A stretch of DNA of 64,000 bases from positions 83,215 to 147,214 of the forward strand of contig CAJTPK010000003.1 in NCBI GenBank assembly GCA_910578075.1, in the 5' to 3' direction. The notes beneath the pieces were generated by a model, which was not told where the DNA came from, ran no database searches, and saw only the letters and a program-made list of their open reading frames with translations. Origin of the DNA: an uncultured Muribaculaceae bacterium. Lineage in GTDB: Bacteria > Bacteroidota > Bacteroidia > Bacteroidales > Muribaculaceae. The translations under genes were made by a program, and so were the position numbers. Shown here piece after piece: positions 60,788 to 64,000 of this stretch; position 1 is the stretch's first letter; the number at the start of each line of letters is the position of its first letter.

Positions 60788-60818
60788 TTTGTAGTTAGGG
60801 TTTAAATGCTTATATTTG
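60788..60818 (+). promoter_or_regulatory. Promoter of the HU gene
   Basis: TTTG at 60788-60791, a 19-bp spacer, TATATTTG at 60811-60818. Full consensus, with a leader of about 118 nt. Confidence 0.75.
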
Positions 60819-60941
60819 TGCGCGAAATAAATACTCGGTACATCCGACAAGTAGCAGTTCTACGTTAACCGCCACTGAAAGTTATGTAACGTTTGCGCTG
60901 AAATTTATTACACACATATACAATTAAATATCAATCGCAGT

Positions 60942-61205
60942 ATGAACAAGACAGATTTAGTAAATGAGATCGCGGCTAAAGCCCAGTTGAATAAAGTTGC
61001 AGCCAAAGCAGCTCTCGAAGCAACCCTCGAATCAATAGAGCAGGCTCTTGCAAACGACGACAAAGTGCAGCTCATCGGTTTCGGCACATTCTCAGTTGTT
61101 GAGAAAGAGGCACGCACCGGTATCAATCCCCAGACCAAGGAGAAAATCCAGATCCCAGCTCGCAAGGTCGTTAAATTCAAACCCGCCGCAGAACTCGCAA
61201 AATAA
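60942..61205 (+). CDS. hup: HU-family DNA-binding protein
   Basis: An 87-residue histone-like protein. The helical N-terminus is MNKTDLVNEIAAKAQLNK, and the HU signature is GFGTFSVVEKEARTGINPQT ending KVVKFKPAAELAK. Dimers bind and bend DNA. It has a long leader and a strong promoter, as expected for an abundant protein. Confidence 0.95.
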   Translation: MNKTDLVNEIAAKAQLNKVAAKAALEATLESIEQALANDDKVQLIGFGTFSVVEKEARTGINPQTKEKIQIPARKVVKFKPAAELAK

Positions 61206-61225
61206 TTTGATTACGGCAACTGTTG

Positions 61226-61262
61226 CGGAGCCTGTTCCCGGACGAGGAGCAGGCTCCGTTTG
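61226..61262 (+). terminator. Terminator after the HU gene
   Basis: CGGAGCCTG, a 15-nt loop, CAGGCTCCG, then TTTG. The trailing TTTG (61259-61262) also serves as the -33 box of the argS promoter. Confidence 0.8.
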
Positions 61263-61290
61263 TCAATACCCGTAATTTTTACTATTTTTG
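61259..61290 (+). promoter_or_regulatory. Promoter of argS
   Basis: TTTG at 61259-61262, a 20-bp spacer, TATTTTTG at 61283-61290. Leader about 22 nt. It shares bases with the HU terminator tail. Confidence 0.7.
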
Positions 61291-61316
61291 CAACAGAATC
61301 TGATAAAAATATTAGA

Positions 61317-63095
61317 ATGTCTATAGAATCTATCATCGCAGAGGGCGTGGTGAAAGCTGTTAAGGAGCTTTACGGCGCCGACATTGAGCCGAAGACAGTT
61401 ACTCCATCGGCTACCAAGAAAGAGTTTGAGGGTGATCTCACCGTTGTGGTTTTCCCATTGCTGAAGGCTTCCCGCAAGGCTCCCGAAGCCACTGCCTCTG
61501 AAATCGGAGAATGGCTTGAGAAGAATCTCGAGGCTGTGCAGAAGTTCAATGTGGTGAAAGGATTCCTCAATATCACTGTTAATCCCGCTTTCTGGCTCGG
61601 TCTGCTGCATGAGATTGCCGCCGATGCTGATTTCGGGATTCGCAAGGCAGATGATGATTCCGACCTCGTGATGGTGGAATACTCATCTCCCAATACCAAC
61701 AAACCGCTTCATCTCGGCCATGTGCGCAATAATCTGCTTGGCTATTCATTATCGCAGATTCTCAAAGCCAATGGTCACAAGGTGGTGAAGACCAATATCG
61801 TCAACGACCGTGGAATCCATATCTGCAAATCAATGCTCGCATGGAAGAAGTGGGGAGAAAGTGCCACACCTGAATCTGTCGGTAAGAAGGGTGACCACCT
61901 GATCGGTGATTTCTATGTGGCTTTCGACAAGCATTATAAAGCGGAGCTGAAACAGTTGATGGAGGAGAAGGGTCTTTCCGAGGAAGAGGCTGAGAAGAAC
62001 TCCCCGCTGATGGCGGAAGCCCGTGAGATGCTTCGCAAATGGGAAGCCGGTGATGAGGAGGTAAGAGGTCTCTGGAAGATGATGAACGGCTGGGTATACG
62101 CAGGTTTCGATGAGACTTACCGTCGTCTCGGTGTGGATTTCGACAAGATTTATTACGAATCAGACACATATCTTGAAGGGAAGGATCTCGTGCTTGGCGG
62201 TATCGAGAAAGGGATAATGTATCGCAAGGAGGATGGTTCTGTATGGGCTGACCTTACAGGCGATGGTCTTGACCATAAATTGTTGCTTCGTGCTGACGGA
62301 ACATCCGTCTATATGACTCAGGACATAGGCACCGCTAAACTGCGTTATCAGGATTTCCCTATCGACAAGATGATATATGTGGTAGGAAATGAGCAGAACT
62401 ATCATTTCCAGGTGTTATCGCTCCTTTTGGACAAGTTGGGATTCAAATGGGGTAAGGATCTTACACATTTCTCATATGGAATGGTAGAGCTGCCTGAGGG
62501 TAAGATGAAGAGCCGTGAGGGTACGGTAGTGGATGCTGATGATCTGATCGACACAATGGTGGCGTCGGCAGCCGAGATGGGTGCAGAGCGTTTCGCAGAG
62601 ATGCCGGCGGAAGAAAGCGCGGAAATATCACGCATGGTTGGTCTCGGAGCATTGAAATATTTCCTGCTTAAGGTCGACCCGCGCAAGAATATGCTCTTCA
62701 ATCCCAAGGAATCCATTGATTTCAACGGAAATACAGGACCGTTCATACAGTATACATATGCCCGCATACGTTCTGTGATCCGCAAGGCAGAAGGATTCGA
62801 TCCTCAGTCTACTCCCAGCAGCGAGCCGAATGCCAAGGAATCCGTCCTTATACAAAAAGTGGCAGACTTCCCGTCGGTAGTGGCAGAGGCTGGCAGGAAT
62901 TATTCTCCGGCTCTGATTGCCAATTATGCTTACGATCTCGCAAAGGAATACAATCAGTTCTATCATGACTATTCTATTCTCAGAGAGGAAGATGCGGAGA
63001 AACGTAACCTCCGTCTGTTGCTCTCATATGTAGTCGGACGCACTTTGAAAAGCGCGATGTCGCTACTCGGTATAGAGATGCCTGAGAGGATGTAA
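61317..63095 (+). CDS. argS: Arginyl-tRNA synthetase
   Basis: A 592-residue class I synthetase. The N-terminal tRNA-recognition domain is followed by SSPNTNKPLHLGHVRNN (HIGH motif as HLGH) at about residue 120-136. The KMSKS counterpart is GKMKSREGT near residue 405, and a DALR anticodon-binding domain ends it. Start ATG 61317 (MSIESIIAEG) is preferred over the longer frame, which would begin in the promoter. Confidence 0.95.
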   Translation: MSIESIIAEGVVKAVKELYGADIEPKTVTPSATKKEFEGDLTVVVFPLLKASRKAPEATASEIGEWLEKNLEAVQKFNVVKGFLNITVNPAFWLGLLHEIAADADFGIRKADDDSDLVMVEYSSPNTNKPLHLGHVRNNLLGYSLSQILKANGHKVVKTNIVNDRGIHICKSMLAWKKWGESATPESVGKKGDHLIGDFYVAFDKHYKAELKQLMEEKGLSEEEAEKNSPLMAEAREMLRKWEAGDEEVRGLWKMMNGWVYAGFDETYRRLGVDFDKIYYESDTYLEGKDLVLGGIEKGIMYRKEDGSVWADLTGDGLDHKLLLRADGTSVYMTQDIGTAKLRYQDFPIDKMIYVVGNEQNYHFQVLSLLLDKLGFKWGKDLTHFSYGMVELPEGKMKSREGTVVDADDLIDTMVASAAEMGAERFAEMPAEESAEISRMVGLGALKYFLLKVDPRKNMLFNPKESIDFNGNTGPFIQYTYARIRSVIRKAEGFDPQSTPSSEPNAKESVLIQKVADFPSVVAEAGRNYSPALIANYAYDLAKEYNQFYHDYSILREEDAEKRNLRLLLSYVVGRTLKSAMSLLGIEMPERM

Positions 63096-63162
63096 TAAAC
63101 CTTTTGGTACGAAAAATGTCTAAATAATTAAAGATTATAAATCGAAAATTAGAAATTAATTT

Positions 63163-63882
63163 ATGGAATATAATAATTCAAGAGTGACTCCTCCTCCCTT
63201 CTTTGGAGGTCATGAGTTAGTGGCACAGACCAACGCGGTGATGAAACGCGTTTATGTGCGCATGTTCATCGGTCTACTTGTGTCGGCATTCTGTGCTCTC
63301 GGCGTTGCATCGTCACAGACAGCGATGGCATTCCTGTTCGGTAACCAGCTCGTGTTCTGGGGAATGCTGATAGCTATGATTGCCATGGCATTCATAATCC
63401 CGGCACGTCTTCAGAAAATGTCTTCAGGTGCGGTGCTCGGTTGCTTCGTGCTTTATTCCGCATTGATGGGATGCTGGCTGGCGCCGCTATTCCTTGTCTA
63501 TCGACTTGGAACAATCGTCTACACGCTTTTCATCACAGCCGGAACATTCGGCGCGATGTCGGTATACGGTTACTTCACAAAGTCAGACCTTTCCAAGATG
63601 GGCACATATCTTATGATGGCTCTGTTCGGTCTGTTGATTGCCATAGTTGTCAATATCTTCTGGGCAAACTCTACTATGGAGTGGATTATCTCTATCGCAG
63701 GAGTCCTTATCTTCACCGGACTCACCGCATGGGATACACAGCAGGTTAAACGTATGGCAGCCGCTAACCTCGAGCCCTCTATGGCCGATAAACTCGCGAC
63801 AATGGGAGCGATGAATCTCTACCTCGACTTCATCAACCTCTTCATCTTCCTGCTCCGCATCCTCGGTGGCAACCGCGATTGA
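63163..63882 (+). CDS. Bax inhibitor-1/YccA-family membrane protein
   Basis: A 239-residue protein with seven membrane helices. Hallmarks are VYVRMFIGLLVSAFCAL near the N-terminus and GVLIFTGLTAWDTQQVKRM, then NLYLDFINLFIFLLRILGG at the C-terminus, where acidic residues form the proton/Ca2+ gate of the family. Bacterial members bind FtsH (YccA) or conduct Ca2+; which applies here is unknown. It lies 67 bp after argS and ends before a strong terminator. Confidence 0.9.
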   Translation: MEYNNSRVTPPPFFGGHELVAQTNAVMKRVYVRMFIGLLVSAFCALGVASSQTAMAFLFGNQLVFWGMLIAMIAMAFIIPARLQKMSSGAVLGCFVLYSALMGCWLAPLFLVYRLGTIVYTLFITAGTFGAMSVYGYFTKSDLSKMGTYLMMALFGLLIAIVVNIFWANSTMEWIISIAGVLIFTGLTAWDTQQVKRMAAANLEPSMADKLATMGAMNLYLDFINLFIFLLRILGGNRD

Positions 63883-63916
63883 TAAGATACACACACAAAT
63901 CCCGAAATAGAATCTA

Positions 63917-63952
63917 CAGCTGCATGGCCTCGTCGCCATGCAGCTGTTTTTT
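63917..63952 (+). terminator. Terminator after the BI-1 gene
   Basis: CAGCTGCATGGC, a 6-nt loop, GCCATGCAGCTG, then TTTTTT: 12 perfect base pairs. Confidence 0.92.
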
Positions 63953-64000
63953 GTTCGCCCGACATGGGCATAATCTAACGGGTGGAAGTCCCGAGCGCGC
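63953..64000 (+). mobile_element. 5' end of a probable group II intron (cut by the window edge)
   Basis: GTTCGCCCGACATGGGCATA and then AACGGGTGGAAGTCCCGAGC resemble the conserved 5' start of domain I of bacterial group II introns (GUGCG, then the ACGGGUGGAAGUCCC block). It begins at the base after the T tract of an intrinsic terminator, the preferred insertion site of class C introns. Only 48 bp are visible, so the intron's class, its reverse transcriptase and whether it is complete cannot be judged. Confidence 0.7.

Noticed and set aside
60610..60798. 62-codon plus-strand frame across the 6S-like RNA terminator
   Set aside because: It runs through a clear intrinsic terminator and promoter elements, so it is unlikely to be translated.
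49507..60865. TAGCAGTTCTACG shared by the Abi attenuator loop and the HU leader
   Set aside because: A 13-base match is expected by chance in a window this size, and the two are transcribed from opposite strands.
1..64000. tRNA genes or an integrase/attachment-site pair for the 39-49 kb island
   Set aside because: No tRNA-like cloverleaf, integrase gene or convincing direct-repeat boundaries were seen, so how the island arrived is not resolved.

Overview
The window looks like chromosomal DNA of a Bacteroidales member, most like the Muribaculaceae. The evidence is the many Bacteroidetes-type promoters (TTTG, 19-21 bp, TAnnTTTG), TonB-dependent receptors, a GldE/phosphopantetheinyl-transferase pair, secreted proteins with a type IX-like C-terminal tail, and an arginine operon of the N-succinyl type built around a B. 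fragilis-like carbamoyltransferase. No rRNA, tRNA, CRISPR array or transposase gene was seen. The assignment is inference; no database was searched.

Layout. 0-1.2 kb: a 350-bp MITE and an aquaporin. 1.3-7.8 kb: a His-rich exported protein with a TonB receptor, then a leftward DUF3737-PatB-MATE operon and Ogt. 8-15 kb: a secreted protein, then a leftward M16 peptidase-dihydrouridine synthase-GIN-domain-flippase run, and a candidate ncRNA. 15-25 kb: a lipoprotein regulator, a TPR protein, a lipid kinase, tandem rhomboids with an EEP protein, a Dcp peptidase, and an ECF sigma factor with a membrane partner. 25-31 kb: an AddA-like helicase-nuclease, GldE, a phosphopantetheinyl transferase and an unlisted 35-aa membrane protein. 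31-38.6 kb: secreted proteins, a PI-PLC-like enzyme, a DUF4143 ATPase between two matching palindromes, and a TonB receptor with a decayed paralogue end.

39.1-49.6 kb is an accessory island. It opens with a promoter and a structured ~325-nt RNA ending in a terminator. A compact operon follows: a membrane/coiled-coil protein, a Gly-rich membrane protein, a helical protein, a graspetide-type precursor, its ATP-grasp ligase, a 66-aa protein, two DUF4230 proteins and a small membrane protein. Then come a second, almost identical 66-aa protein and a one-domain FtsZ-like protein. Leftward genes follow: a toxin-antitoxin-chaperone-like locus whose third gene has a stop at codon 4, and an Abi (HEPN) gene behind a leader peptide and terminator.

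49.7-58.1 kb is a leftward arginine operon (acyltransferase, argG, argC, argD, argF', argB, argE, argH), with a MITE between argE and argH. 58.3-64 kb holds an OPT transporter, a candidate 6S-like RNA, HU, ArgS and a BI-1 protein. The final ~48 bp look like the start of a group II intron placed directly after a terminator.

Two non-coding themes run through the window: a MITE family with seven copies, and three genes whose promoters sit so close to the start codon that their mRNAs should be leaderless.
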